The translations under genes and the position numbers were made by a program. Under the pieces are notes generated by a model, which did not search any database, was not told where the DNA came from, and saw only the letters and a list, made by a program, of their open reading frames with translations. From Micromonospora carbonacea (GTDB taxonomy: Bacteria > Actinomycetota > Actinomycetes > Mycobacteriales > Micromonosporaceae), in NCBI RefSeq assembly GCF_014205165.1, contig NZ_JACHMZ010000001.1:2564501-2628500 (forward strand): a stretch of 64,000 nt of DNA, in the 5' to 3' direction. Numbering within the stretch: the stretch's first letter is position 1; each line of letters opens with the position of its first letter. Positions 51,678 through 59,997 of this stretch are shown here, piece after piece.

Positions 51678-53681
51678 TCAGAGCACGATCTGGCGCGGGT
51701 CGTCGATCTCCCGGACGCCGGTCCCCTCCAACCGGGCGAGGGGGTCGGCGTCGCGCAGGGCCCCGAACGACAGCAGGGTGAGGGCCTCGACGCGGGTCAC
51801 CGGCACCTGGTAAGTCCGGTACGCGCCGTACGAGAACGCCGCCGGCACCAGCTCCAGGCCCGCGATCAGGTCCGCCTGGCTGAGCAGGTACGCGGTGGCG
51901 GAGAGGACGCCGTCCGCCCGGACCATCGCGACGACCTTCCAGAACTGCCGGGGCAGCTGCACGCCCCGGTACGGGTCGTCGTCGTCGGCCAGGACGGGGC
52001 CGGTGAAGACGCTGACCCTGAGGTCGAGGTTGTCCGCGTTCTCCAGCAGGTAGTCCTCCAACCCGGCCCAGGTCGTCTTGTTCTGGTTGAAGTCCTCGTG
52101 CTGCGGCGAGCAGTTGGTGAAGTGGAACGTGTCGTCGTTGGCGGCCTTGGCGACGGCGCGCGACGCGCCCCAGGCGGGGTCGAGCCGGCGGACGAGGTGG
52201 CCGCGGTCGAGCGGGTTGGCGGCGTACACCTCCTCCCCGGTCTGCTCGTCGGCGGCCACCCGTGGGTCGAGCGTCCACCGGTCGGGCTCCCGCCGGAGGC
52301 GGACGCTGGAGTTGCCGTCGATGTTGACGGCGGTGAAGAACGCCAGCCGGCGCAGCCGGTGCAGCACGACGCTGAAGTGGTGGTACGGCAGCACGTACCG
52401 GGGCCCGGCGGTGGCCTGCCGGTTGACCGCCGCCAGCGGCACCTGGCCGGCGGCCAGGGCCGGCAGCGGCACCGGATGGCCCCCGCCGAGGAAGAGCGGG
52501 TCGTAGCCCGCCCGGTCCGGGTAGCCGGGGTCGACGCCGGCGGCCTCGCGCCCGGCGGGCGGGCCCGCCACCAGGCCGGTCGGCCCGGCCGCCGCGAGGC
52601 CGACCGGGCGGCGGGGCGCGTGGCCGTCGAACGGCGCGACCGGGCCGGGCCGGGCGAGACCGGCCGGGCCGGGAAGCTGCTCCGCCGGGCCGGTCGAGGG
52701 CAGGGTGCTGCCGGTGGCGAAGAGCCCGTCCAGCAGGAGCTGCCGCGCCGGGGGCAGGGACTGCCGCCGCAGGAAGGCCAGCAGCCGGCTGACGCGCAGC
52801 CCCTCGTTGACGATGCCGCCAAGCTCGTCGTGCCCCGGCGCGGGGGTGCTGGCGTGGTGCAGCGCGACGACCTCCCACTGGTCGTTGAACACGGGCGAGC
52901 CCGACGAGCCGGGCTGGGTGTCGGTCTCGTAGTGCAGGAAGCTGTCGACCACGTCGACGACCCGGTTCTCGCGCAGCGCCACCTGCTTCTTGCCCCCGCA
53001 CGGGTGCTGCACGATGCTCACGAAGTCGCCGACGATGGCCTTGCCCTCGGACTCGATCAGCCGGTTGAAGCCGAACGGGCCCAGCTCGGCCGGTGCCCCC
53101 GCGACCGCCACCAGCGCGAAGTCAAGCTCCGCGTCGGCGAGGAAGAAGCGCCCCGGGTCCAGGGCGAACGCCCGCAGCGGCAGCGGGGTCCCGTCGGGGC
53201 CGTCCTGGTAGTCGAACTCGATGCCGCTCTGCGCGGCGACGTCCGCGTCGGGCAGCACGTGGTGGTTGGTCAGCAGCAGTTCGGCGGTCACCATCGAGCC
53301 GGTGCCGTAGCCCGTGAGCCGGCCCCGCCCGTCGCGGATGTTGACCCGGCCCACCGCGCGGGCGGCGACGGCCCCGCCTTCGAGGTAGGCCACGCCGAGC
53401 AGGTCGTCGGTCTGGATGATGCGTTCGAGGGTGACGCCCGCCGCCGTCACCGCGGCGGCGTCGCCGGCCCGGATCGCCGCCGGGTTGATCGGGCACACGT
53501 CCGGGTGGTAGCGGCTCAGCCGGTCGATGCGGGTCGCCACCCGTTCCGGCTCGTCGGCGCGGGCCAGCCCGCCGGGGCGGCGCAGGATCTCGATCCGCTC
53601 CCCGCGCGCGGGGGTCCTGCCGGCCACCCGCGCCGCGACGGCGTCCTGCTGTCGCCCGGCCTGCGTGGTCCTCAGCTCCAT
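51678..53681 (-). CDS. Trypsin-like serine protease fused to a DNA/RNA non-specific endonuclease
   Basis: This 667-residue protein has a serine-protease domain (about 85-305) with catalytic His141 (LTNHHV), Asp187 (ELDFAL) and Ser260 (PGSSGSP). A Gly/Pro/Ala-rich linker (about 320-400) leads to a beta-beta-alpha-metal nuclease of the NucA type with the DRGH motif (Asp492-His495). The likely metal Asn is in FNQNKTTW (Asn534). All catalytic residues appear intact. No signal peptide or membrane segment is seen. ATG at 53681 with TGAGG upstream was preferred to a GTG eight codons earlier. A self-activating or substrate-triggered nuclease, perhaps for defence or competition, is a hypothesis. Confidence 0.85.
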   Translation of the reverse strand: MELRTTQAGRQQDAVAARVAGRTPARGERIEILRRPGGLARADEPERVATRIDRLSRYHPDVCPINPAAIRAGDAAAVTAAGVTLERIIQTDDLLGVAYLEGGAVAARAVGRVNIRDGRGRLTGYGTGSMVTAELLLTNHHVLPDADVAAQSGIEFDYQDGPDGTPLPLRAFALDPGRFFLADAELDFALVAVAGAPAELGPFGFNRLIESEGKAIVGDFVSIVQHPCGGKKQVALRENRVVDVVDSFLHYETDTQPGSSGSPVFNDQWEVVALHHASTPAPGHDELGGIVNEGLRVSRLLAFLRRQSLPPARQLLLDGLFATGSTLPSTGPAEQLPGPAGLARPGPVAPFDGHAPRRPVGLAAAGPTGLVAGPPAGREAAGVDPGYPDRAGYDPLFLGGGHPVPLPALAAGQVPLAAVNRQATAGPRYVLPYHHFSVVLHRLRRLAFFTAVNIDGNSSVRLRREPDRWTLDPRVAADEQTGEEVYAANPLDRGHLVRRLDPAWGASRAVAKAANDDTFHFTNCSPQHEDFNQNKTTWAGLEDYLLENADNLDLRVSVFTGPVLADDDDPYRGVQLPRQFWKVVAMVRADGVLSATAYLLSQADLIAGLELVPAAFSYGAYRTYQVPVTRVEALTLLSFGALRDADPLARLEGTGVREIDDPRQIVL

Positions 53682-54014
53682 GGTCGACCTCACGTCCCCC
53701 GTCACCGCAGCGTCGCGCCGCCGCGGGTCGGAGCAGGGGTGCCGCCGGCCGGCACGGGCCAGACTACGGCCGATCCCGGCCGGCGGCGGCCGTTCGCGCA
53801 GATCGGCCGGGCCCGCCCGACGCCGCGCCCGACCCGGTGCCGACGCCGCGCCCGGTTACGTCCGATCCGGTGCCGACGCCGCGCCCGAACCGGCCCGGCG
53901 GGTGCCGACGGAGAGGGCAACTTCGCGCACAGACGCCGGCGTCCGCGCCGACTAGCGTCGGCCCTGACCCCCTGCCCACGGGCCCGGGACCGGTCGGACG
54001 AGGGGAGCGAGCCC
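53682..54014. other. Intergenic region with direct repeats between divergent genes
   Basis: This 333-bp region holds no convincing gene. It carries two identical 21-bp copies of a sequence starting CCGGTGCCGACG (53834-53854 and 53867-53887), 33 bp apart, with a partial third copy from 53819. Promoters for the protease-nuclease gene and the DUF5134-like gene must lie here, but no clear -10/-35 pair stands out. Confidence 0.5.
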
Positions 54015-54608
54015 ATGGTGTTCCCGGCGCTGCAATGGCCGATGACGCTGGCGCTGGTGGCCGTGACGTCCTACCACGGGTTCCGGTTCGTGGGCCTGGC
54101 GTCGGCGGGGGCGGGCCGGGCCGTCCGGGGCCGGCTCGCCGAGGGCGTCCACCTGCTCATGGGGGTGGCGATGACCGCGATGGTGTGGGCGCTCGGGGTG
54201 CCGCCGGCGGTGTGGGCCGTCCTGTTCGTGCCGGCCGGGCTCTGGTTCGCGGCGCTGACGGCCCGCCGCCCGGCGGCACGCGGCTCGCGGGCGGTCACCG
54301 GCTACTTCGCCCTCGCGTCGGCGGCGATGGTGTGGATGACCGGCCTGCCGGGCGGCCACGCCGGGCCGCACGGCCAGCACGGCGCGGCCCCGCCGGTGGG
54401 CTGGTGGCCGTCGCTGGTCAGCCTGGCCCTGGGTGGTTACCTGCTGCTCGCCGCGGGCTGGTGGGCGGCCCGGGGCGTACGCCTGACCCCGGCCTGGCGC
54501 GACCACGTGCCCGCCGGCCGGCCGGCGGCGGCCGGGGCGCGGGCCGAGGGCCTCTGCCACGCCACGATGGGCGTCGTCATGGGGCTCATGCTGCTGGCGA
54601 CGGTGTAG
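54015..54608 (+). CDS. DUF5134-like integral membrane protein with His-rich loop
   Basis: This 197-residue protein has five or six hydrophobic helices and a loop near residues 116-126 reading GGHAGPHGQHG. That is a candidate metal-binding site facing one side of the membrane. Actinobacterial DUF5134 proteins have no established role. The ATG follows AGGGGAG. It converges on another small membrane protein across a strong hairpin. Confidence 0.7.
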   Translation: MVFPALQWPMTLALVAVTSYHGFRFVGLASAGAGRAVRGRLAEGVHLLMGVAMTAMVWALGVPPAVWAVLFVPAGLWFAALTARRPAARGSRAVTGYFALASAAMVWMTGLPGGHAGPHGQHGAAPPVGWWPSLVSLALGGYLLLAAGWWAARGVRLTPAWRDHVPAGRPAAAGARAEGLCHATMGVVMGLMLLATV

Positions 54609-54636
54609 GCCGGCGTCGAGGCGGGAACCGGGGTGA

Positions 54637-54682
54637 ATCTTGGAAGATTCCGGCCCCCGGAGGGGCCCGTTGCTTCCAAGAT
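54637..54682. terminator. Bidirectional terminator hairpin between two membrane-protein genes
   Basis: ATCTTGGAAG (54637-54646) and CTTCCAAGAT (54673-54682) are perfect 10-bp complements. The 26-nt interval contains a second nested hairpin GGCCCC/GGGGCC. It lies between convergent genes, just after the first stop and ending 3 nt before the second. Confidence 0.75.
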
Positions 54683-54685
54683 CTC

Positions 54686-55417
54686 TTATCTCCGGCCCGC
54701 GCCGGCCCGCGTCGGCGCCGGTGTGGCGTCCGGCCGGGTGGTCGCGGCGGGGCGGTCGGCCCGGGCGGGGCGGTTCTGTCGTCGCCGCAGCACCAGCCAC
54801 GTGCCGAGGACGATCAGGGAGATCAGCGGCGCCGGGTGGCCGAGCAGCGCGGCGACGGCGAGGTCGGCGGCCACGCCGACGACGGTGGCCACGAAGACCC
54901 AGCGCGGCGCGGTCCCGGCGGCCTGCCGCCGGTCCGCCGGCATCCAGCGGGTCGTCGACCAGGGCTTGGCCACGGACACCCAGGCCTGGAAGGCGATGGC
55001 GCCGGCCATCAGCGCCGACCCGACGGCCAGCGGCACGGCGGGGCCCCGCCCGCCGGTGGCGGCCGCCGCGGCGGAGTCGGCCAGCGCCGCGCTGAGGACG
55101 AAGATGCCGAGGTGGAGCTGGGCCAGGGTGATCACGAACTTGACCAGCACCCAGCGGTAGCGGAAGAACCCCCACGGGGTCGCGGCGGCGAGCATGAACC
55201 CGGTGAACGCCGAGGCGTTGGCCAGTGGCGCGAGCAGGCGTCCGTCGAGCACCTGCGCCATGGAGGTGGCGGCGACGGCCACCTCCCGGTCGGGCGTGGT
55301 GAGGCTGGTGGTGAGCAGCACGCAGAGGGCCAGCGCCTGCGCCATCCAGCCCACCGAGGTCGTCACGTGCAGCCACAGCGCGAGCTGACGCCAGCGCCGT
55401 ACGGAGAGCGAAGCCAT
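54686..55417 (-). CDS. Multi-pass membrane protein (DUF2269/CopD-like)
   Basis: This 243-residue protein has six or so hydrophobic helices beginning RRWRQLALWLHVTTSVGW, and a basic, Pro/Arg-rich tail. The His/Trp pattern in helix 1 resembles DUF2269 and CopD-like membrane proteins. The start is ATG 55415-55417 with GGAGAG upstream. A link to metal or redox chemistry with the convergent His-rich protein is only suggestive. Confidence 0.68.
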   Translation of the reverse strand: MASLSVRRWRQLALWLHVTTSVGWMAQALALCVLLTTSLTTPDREVAVAATSMAQVLDGRLLAPLANASAFTGFMLAAATPWGFFRYRWVLVKFVITLAQLHLGIFVLSAALADSAAAAATGGRGPAVPLAVGSALMAGAIAFQAWVSVAKPWSTTRWMPADRRQAAGTAPRWVFVATVVGVAADLAVAALLGHPAPLISLIVLGTWLVLRRRQNRPARADRPAATTRPDATPAPTRAGAGRR

Positions 55418-55761
55418 GGGCCCACGCTCGCAGTGGGCCGCCCGGCCGGCCAGGGGAGAAAACCCGGGACCGGCGGGCCGGCCACCCCGGACCCTTCTCG
55501 GGGGATCCCCTACGGACGGGCGAGGGGGCGCAGGTCCGCGCCCGGGCGAACCGTCGCCGCCGGGGCGCCCGGTCGACAGGCGGTCACGCCGCGTCAACTG
55601 TCGGCTACCCGACATCCGTCATCTCGATGGGTGGGACGCGCCTTGCTACCCTACTAAACCTACCGGCAGGATAGGAAATCGAAGGCCGGCGCGTACGCGC
55701 TGGTCAACGACCTGCCGCAGTCGGGGACGACGCGGCCCCCGTACCGAAAGATGGGATCTCG
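55418..55761. other. Intergenic region with an AT-rich regulatory island
   Basis: This 344-bp gene-free stretch lies between divergent genes. Most is GC-rich. An island around 55640-55680 is much richer in A/T and contains spaced CCTAC repeats (CCTACTAAACCTACC at 55650-55664) followed by TAGG (55672-55675). It is a probable promoter/operator for the second SsuABC-type importer. Confidence 0.45.
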
Positions 55762-56616
55762 ATGACCGTCGCGCACCCCGTCGCCGCCGAGGAGGTCGCG
55801 CTCGGCGGCGGACGGTCGCCCGCCCCGCCGGGCCGCCCGCCCGCCCCCGACGTCGTGGGACGCCTCACCCGGCCGCTGCCCGCGCTGCTGCTCGTCGGCC
55901 TGCTCGCGGCCGGCTGGCAGCTCATGGCCGACGCCTCCGGCAGCGCGCTGATCCCCGGCCTCGGCGACGTCGCCCGCGACCTGGTCGACATCGCCGCCAG
56001 CGGCGCGCTGTGGGAGAACGTCCGCGTCACCCTCACCCGGGTCGCGTTGGGCTTCGCGGCGGCGTTCGTCGTCTCCGTCGCCGCCGGCATCGCGATGGGC
56101 CGCAGCGAGTGGCTACGCCGCTTCCTGGAGCCCGCCGTCCTCATCGGACTGGCCACCCCCGGCCTGGTCAAGGCACTGCTGTGCGTCATCTGGTTCGGGG
56201 TGAGCCTGCTCAACCCCATCCTCACCGTGGCGCTCGCGGCGGCCCCCGCGCTGACCATCAACGTCGCGCAGGGCGTCCGCTCGGTCGACCCGGCGCTGGG
56301 CGAGATGGCGCACGTCTACCGCCTCGACGCGCTGACCCGGCTGCGGTACGTGTGGCTGCCCGCCATCGTCCCCGACCTGTTCACCGGGGCGCGCCTCGGC
56401 ATCGCGATGGCGTGGAAGGTCATCGTGCTGGTCGAGATCTTCGGCCTCGCCGACGGCGTCGGCTACCAGCTCAACCTGGAGTTCTCGCAGCACAACGTGG
56501 CCGGCGTGCTCGCCTGGACCGTCGCCTTCGCCCTGGTCATGGCCGTCATCGAGTACGGGCTGCTGCAGACCCTGGAGCGCCGCGCGGTGCGCTGGCGGCG
56601 GGTGGCGCTGCGATGA
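55762..56616 (+). CDS. SsuC/TauC-type ABC transporter permease (second system)
   Basis: This 284-residue protein has six membrane helices after a roughly 35-residue cytoplasmic N-terminus. The EAA loop (EMAHVYRLDALTRLRYVWLP) is near residue 180-199. It begins the second nitrate/sulfonate/taurine-type importer of the window. Its stop overlaps the ATPase ATG by 4 nt. Confidence 0.9.
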   Translation: MTVAHPVAAEEVALGGGRSPAPPGRPPAPDVVGRLTRPLPALLLVGLLAAGWQLMADASGSALIPGLGDVARDLVDIAASGALWENVRVTLTRVALGFAAAFVVSVAAGIAMGRSEWLRRFLEPAVLIGLATPGLVKALLCVIWFGVSLLNPILTVALAAAPALTINVAQGVRSVDPALGEMAHVYRLDALTRLRYVWLPAIVPDLFTGARLGIAMAWKVIVLVEIFGLADGVGYQLNLEFSQHNVAGVLAWTVAFALVMAVIEYGLLQTLERRAVRWRRVALR

Positions 56617-57335
56617 GCGTCCGGATCAGCCTCGACGGCGTCGACAAGGCGTTCACCGACCGGCGCACCGGCGAGCGGCAACAGATCCTCCGCGACTTCT
56701 CCCTCACCCTCGCGCCCGACGAGCTGGTCGCCGTCGTCGGCGGCTCCGGCACCGGCAAGACGACCCTGATGCATCTGATCGCCGGTCTGGAACGCCCCGA
56801 CGCGGGCACCGTCTCCACCGGCGGCGGGCGGCCCCGCCTCGGCATGGTGTTCCAGCAGCCCCGCCTGCTGGACTGGACCTCCGTCGAGACCAACGTGCGG
56901 CTCGCCGCGACCGCGGCCGGCGTCGACCCCGCCGAGGTCGCGCCGATCCTCGCCGCCGTCGGCCTGACCGACTACGCCCGGTCGTACCCGTCGGTGCTCT
57001 CCGGCGGGCAGCGCCAGCGCGTCGCCGTGGCCCGCGCGTTCGTCGTACGCCCGGAGGTGCTGCTGCTCGACGAGCCGTTCAGCGCGCTGGACGAGCTGAC
57101 CGCCCGCCGCCTGCGGCTGCTGTTGCAGCAGCTCTGGCTGCGCGCCCCGCGCACCGGCCTGCTGGTCACCCACAACGCGCTGGAGGCGGCCTTCCTCGCC
57201 GACCGGGTGGTGGTCCTCGGTGGACGCCCCGCCGAGGTGGTGCAGGAGTACCGCATCGACCGCCCGCGCCCCCGCAGCCCCGAGGACCCCGAGCTGTTCG
57301 ACGTGCACCGCCGCATCGTCGCCGCCCTCACCTGA
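56613..57335 (+). CDS. SsuB/TauB-type ABC transporter ATPase (second system)
   Basis: This 240-residue ATPase has Walker A GGSGTGKTT (about 45-53), signature LSGGQRQR, Walker B VLLLDEPFSALD and switch His in VTHNALEA. It is coupled to the upstream permease. The binding-protein gene follows after a 115-bp gap containing short CACC/GAGCCGCC repeats. Confidence 0.91.
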   Translation: MSVRISLDGVDKAFTDRRTGERQQILRDFSLTLAPDELVAVVGGSGTGKTTLMHLIAGLERPDAGTVSTGGGRPRLGMVFQQPRLLDWTSVETNVRLAATAAGVDPAEVAPILAAVGLTDYARSYPSVLSGGQRQRVAVARAFVVRPEVLLLDEPFSALDELTARRLRLLLQQLWLRAPRTGLLVTHNALEAAFLADRVVVLGGRPAEVVQEYRIDRPRPRSPEDPELFDVHRRIVAALT

Positions 57336-57450
57336 GCCGCCCTCACCCGAGCCGCCCCACCTGAACCCGCCCCACCCCCGGCGCGGCCACCGGCCCGCCG
57401 CCCGCACCCCGCGAGCCGGGGCACCCCTGAGTCACCTGGAAGGAACCCCC

Positions 57451-58470
57451 GTGTCCACGACACCCCTCACCCGACGATCCCTGCTGCGCGCCGCCGGGCT
57501 CCTCGCCGGCGGCGCCGGCGCGGCCACCCTGCTGACCGCCTGCGGCGTCGACGAGCCGGCCGCCGCCGGTGACGGCACCCGCAGCGCCAAGGTGCAGCCC
57601 CGCAGCCCCGGCACGGCGGGGGCGATCCGCGACTCCGTCGCCGAGCAGTTCGGCCTGGAGGCCAAGCACGGGCTCCGCCTCGACCGCAGGGCCGGTGGCG
57701 GCCCCGGCGCGGGGCAGGAGCAGTTGCTCACCGGCGTGCTCGACATCTACGCCTTCGGCCCGCTGGGCGCGACCGAGGTGAACACCAGCGGCCACGACGT
57801 GGTCATCGTCGGGCCGTCGCTGTGGAACCACGGCCGCTGGATCGTCCCGGCCGACAGCCCGTACCAGAGCATCGCCGACCTCAGGGGCAGGAAGGTCGGC
57901 GTGCAGCCGCCCAGCAGCGACACCTACCGGGCGGCGGCGCTCGCCTCGGCGGTCAACGGCATCCGCTTCGACCGGGAGTTCAAGCTGTTCACCGGGCAGC
58001 CCATCGCCAACCTCGCGCTGTACGAGCGCGGCGACCTCGACGCGATCATCGCGATCGAGCCCAACGCCACCCGCCTCGTCGGCGCCGGCAACCGGCAGCT
58101 CGCCTCCGTCGGCGAGCTGTGGCAGAAGGGGACCGGCGACAGCAGCCCGCTGTTCCTCAACGGCACCGCCGTGCGCCGCGACTGGCTGGCCGCCAACCGG
58201 GAGACCGCGAAGGCGTACGTCGACTTCACCCTGGAGGCCTGGCGGCTGATCAAGCAGGACCCGACGCTGATCGGCAGGTACCACGCCGACTACGGCGTCC
58301 CCGCCGAGGAGAAGCAGGCCATCGAGCTGCTGCCCGGCCGGCTCGCCCCCGTCTACGCCGACGGGTGGGACGACACCGTCTTCGCCAACCTGGAGAAGCA
58401 GATCGACCTGGCCATCGAGGTCGGCGTGCTGAAGAAGCGGGCCGACAAGCCGGTGTACGAGAAGCTCTGA
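57451..58470 (+). CDS. SsuA-type ABC substrate-binding lipoprotein with Tat-like signal
   Basis: This 339-residue receptor has a twin-arginine signal (TRRSLLRAAG) and a lipobox ending LLTAC (Cys31). A bilobal NMT1/SsuA domain follows. GTG at 57451 was chosen for AAGGAA 6 nt upstream. The Tat signal implies export after folding. With the preceding permease and ATPase it makes a complete importer. The ligand is unknown, possibly an organosulfur compound. Confidence 0.85.
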   Translation: MSTTPLTRRSLLRAAGLLAGGAGAATLLTACGVDEPAAAGDGTRSAKVQPRSPGTAGAIRDSVAEQFGLEAKHGLRLDRRAGGGPGAGQEQLLTGVLDIYAFGPLGATEVNTSGHDVVIVGPSLWNHGRWIVPADSPYQSIADLRGRKVGVQPPSSDTYRAAALASAVNGIRFDREFKLFTGQPIANLALYERGDLDAIIAIEPNATRLVGAGNRQLASVGELWQKGTGDSSPLFLNGTAVRRDWLAANRETAKAYVDFTLEAWRLIKQDPTLIGRYHADYGVPAEEKQAIELLPGRLAPVYADGWDDTVFANLEKQIDLAIEVGVLKKRADKPVYEKL

Positions 58471-58477
58471 GCCGGCG

Positions 58478-59965
58478 ATGACCCTCACCTGGCGCAGCCG
58501 CGCCGCCCTGCTGGTGTGCTGCGGGACGCTGTTCCTCGGCGTCCTCGACGGCGCGGCGCTCAACCTGGCCCTGCCGTCGGTGCAGCGCGACCTGCGGCTG
58601 AGCACGGTCGAGCTCCAGTGGGTGGCGACCAGCAACGCGCTGGTGCGGGCCAGCCTCACCCTGCTGTGCGGCGCGGTCGCCGACCGGTACGGGCGGCGGC
58701 GGATGTTCCGGGTCGGGCTGCTGGTGTTCGTCGCGGGGTCGCTGCTGTGCGGGGTGGCCCCGCACGCGCCCGCCCTGATCGCCGCCCGGGGCGTGCAGGG
58801 CGTCGGGGGCGCGCTGATGGCCCCGCCCGCCCTCGCCCTCATCGCCAACCTGTTCCCCGACGCGCTGCGGCGCGGCCGGGCGCTGGGCACCTGGAGCGCG
58901 ACGGCCGGGGTCTCCGCCGCCTGCGGGCCCCTCGTCGGCGGGGTGCTGGTGCAGGCCGCCGGCTGGCGCAGCCTCTTCGCCGTCGGCGTGGCCGGCGCGG
59001 CGGTGCTCTACGCGGGCACCCGGCTGCTGCCGCCGGGCGTCGTCGACGGCCCGCCCCGCCGCCTCGACGGGCTGGGCAACACCCTGGCTGCCCTGGTGCT
59101 GGTCGGCTTCACGTTCGCGCTGATCGACGGCCCGAGCCGGGGCTGGCTGAGCGGGCCCGTCCTGGTCGCCGTGGCCGTGGCGGTGGCCGCCGCCGTCGGC
59201 TACGTGCCGGCCGCCCGCCGCCGCCCCGACCCGGTGCTCGACCCGCGCCACCTGGCGATCCCCGCGCTGCGCGGCGCGGTGCTCACCGCGGTCGTGGCCT
59301 ACCTGGCGCTGGGCGGGTTCACCTTCGTCAACACGTTCTACCTGCAACAGGTGCGCGGGTTCAGCCCGCTGGCCACCGGCCTGCTCACCCTGCCCACCAC
59401 CCTCGGCACGCTCGTGCTCGCCAACGTCTCCGGCCGGATCGTCGGCCGGCACGGCGGCCGGCTGCCCGCCACCGTCGGGCACCTGTCGATCGTGGCGTCG
59501 ATGACCCTGCTCGCCCTGACCGTCACCGCCGACGCGGGCCTGGCCCCGCTGCTCGTCGGCTACCTCCTGCTCGGGGCAGGCATGGGCCTGGTCAACCCGC
59601 CGGCCACCAACACGGCCGTGAACAGCCTGCCCCGCGACCGGGCCGGGGTGGCCAGCGCCATCACCAGCGCCTCCCGGCAGATCGGCACCAACCTCGGCGT
59701 CGCCGTCCTCGGCGCGGTGGTGGTCTCGGTGCTGGCCCTGACCGGCCAGCCGACCGACGACATCGCCCGGGTCGCCGCCGAGGCCGGCGACGACTTCACC
59801 ACCGCCCTGCGCGCCGCGTACGCGCTGGTGGCGGCGACCGCCGCGTACTGCGCGTACGCGACGTGGCGGCTGTTCCGGCCGCCACCCGGCCCGACGGCGG
59901 GAGAGGAGGTGGTGGGGATCGAGGACGCGCCGACGGCACCACCGACCGCGACAACCGCCAGCTAA
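58478..59965 (+). CDS. DHA2-family MFS multidrug efflux transporter
   Basis: This 495-residue protein has about 14 hydrophobic helices. It shows the MFS loop 2-3 motif (AVADRYGRRRMF) and antiporter motif C-like GVSAACGPLVGG. It starts 8 nt after the binding-protein gene, so is part of that operon. It may export a product of metabolism of the imported compound, or confer drug resistance. Confidence 0.9.
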   Translation: MTLTWRSRAALLVCCGTLFLGVLDGAALNLALPSVQRDLRLSTVELQWVATSNALVRASLTLLCGAVADRYGRRRMFRVGLLVFVAGSLLCGVAPHAPALIAARGVQGVGGALMAPPALALIANLFPDALRRGRALGTWSATAGVSAACGPLVGGVLVQAAGWRSLFAVGVAGAAVLYAGTRLLPPGVVDGPPRRLDGLGNTLAALVLVGFTFALIDGPSRGWLSGPVLVAVAVAVAAAVGYVPAARRRPDPVLDPRHLAIPALRGAVLTAVVAYLALGGFTFVNTFYLQQVRGFSPLATGLLTLPTTLGTLVLANVSGRIVGRHGGRLPATVGHLSIVASMTLLALTVTADAGLAPLLVGYLLLGAGMGLVNPPATNTAVNSLPRDRAGVASAITSASRQIGTNLGVAVLGAVVVSVLALTGQPTDDIARVAAEAGDDFTTALRAAYALVAATAAYCAYATWRLFRPPPGPTAGEEVVGIEDAPTAPPTATTAS

Positions 59966-59997
59966 CGCACAACAACGAAGCAGAAGGGACCACCCCG

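Noticed and set aside
48454..53001. Minus-strand frame of 1515 codons
   Set aside because: It crosses several real genes in another frame, with Arg/Pro-rich translation and no domain.
49728..54608. Plus-strand open frame of 1626 codons
   Set aside because: It runs antisense through the GH3 and protease-nuclease genes and only its last 197 codons are real (the DUF5134-like gene). The rest is shadow.
57327..57380. Short CACC/GAGCCGCC repeats downstream of the second importer ATPase
   Set aside because: They are low-complexity repeats of about 15 bp with little symmetry and no gene or operator logic. Probably replication slippage.
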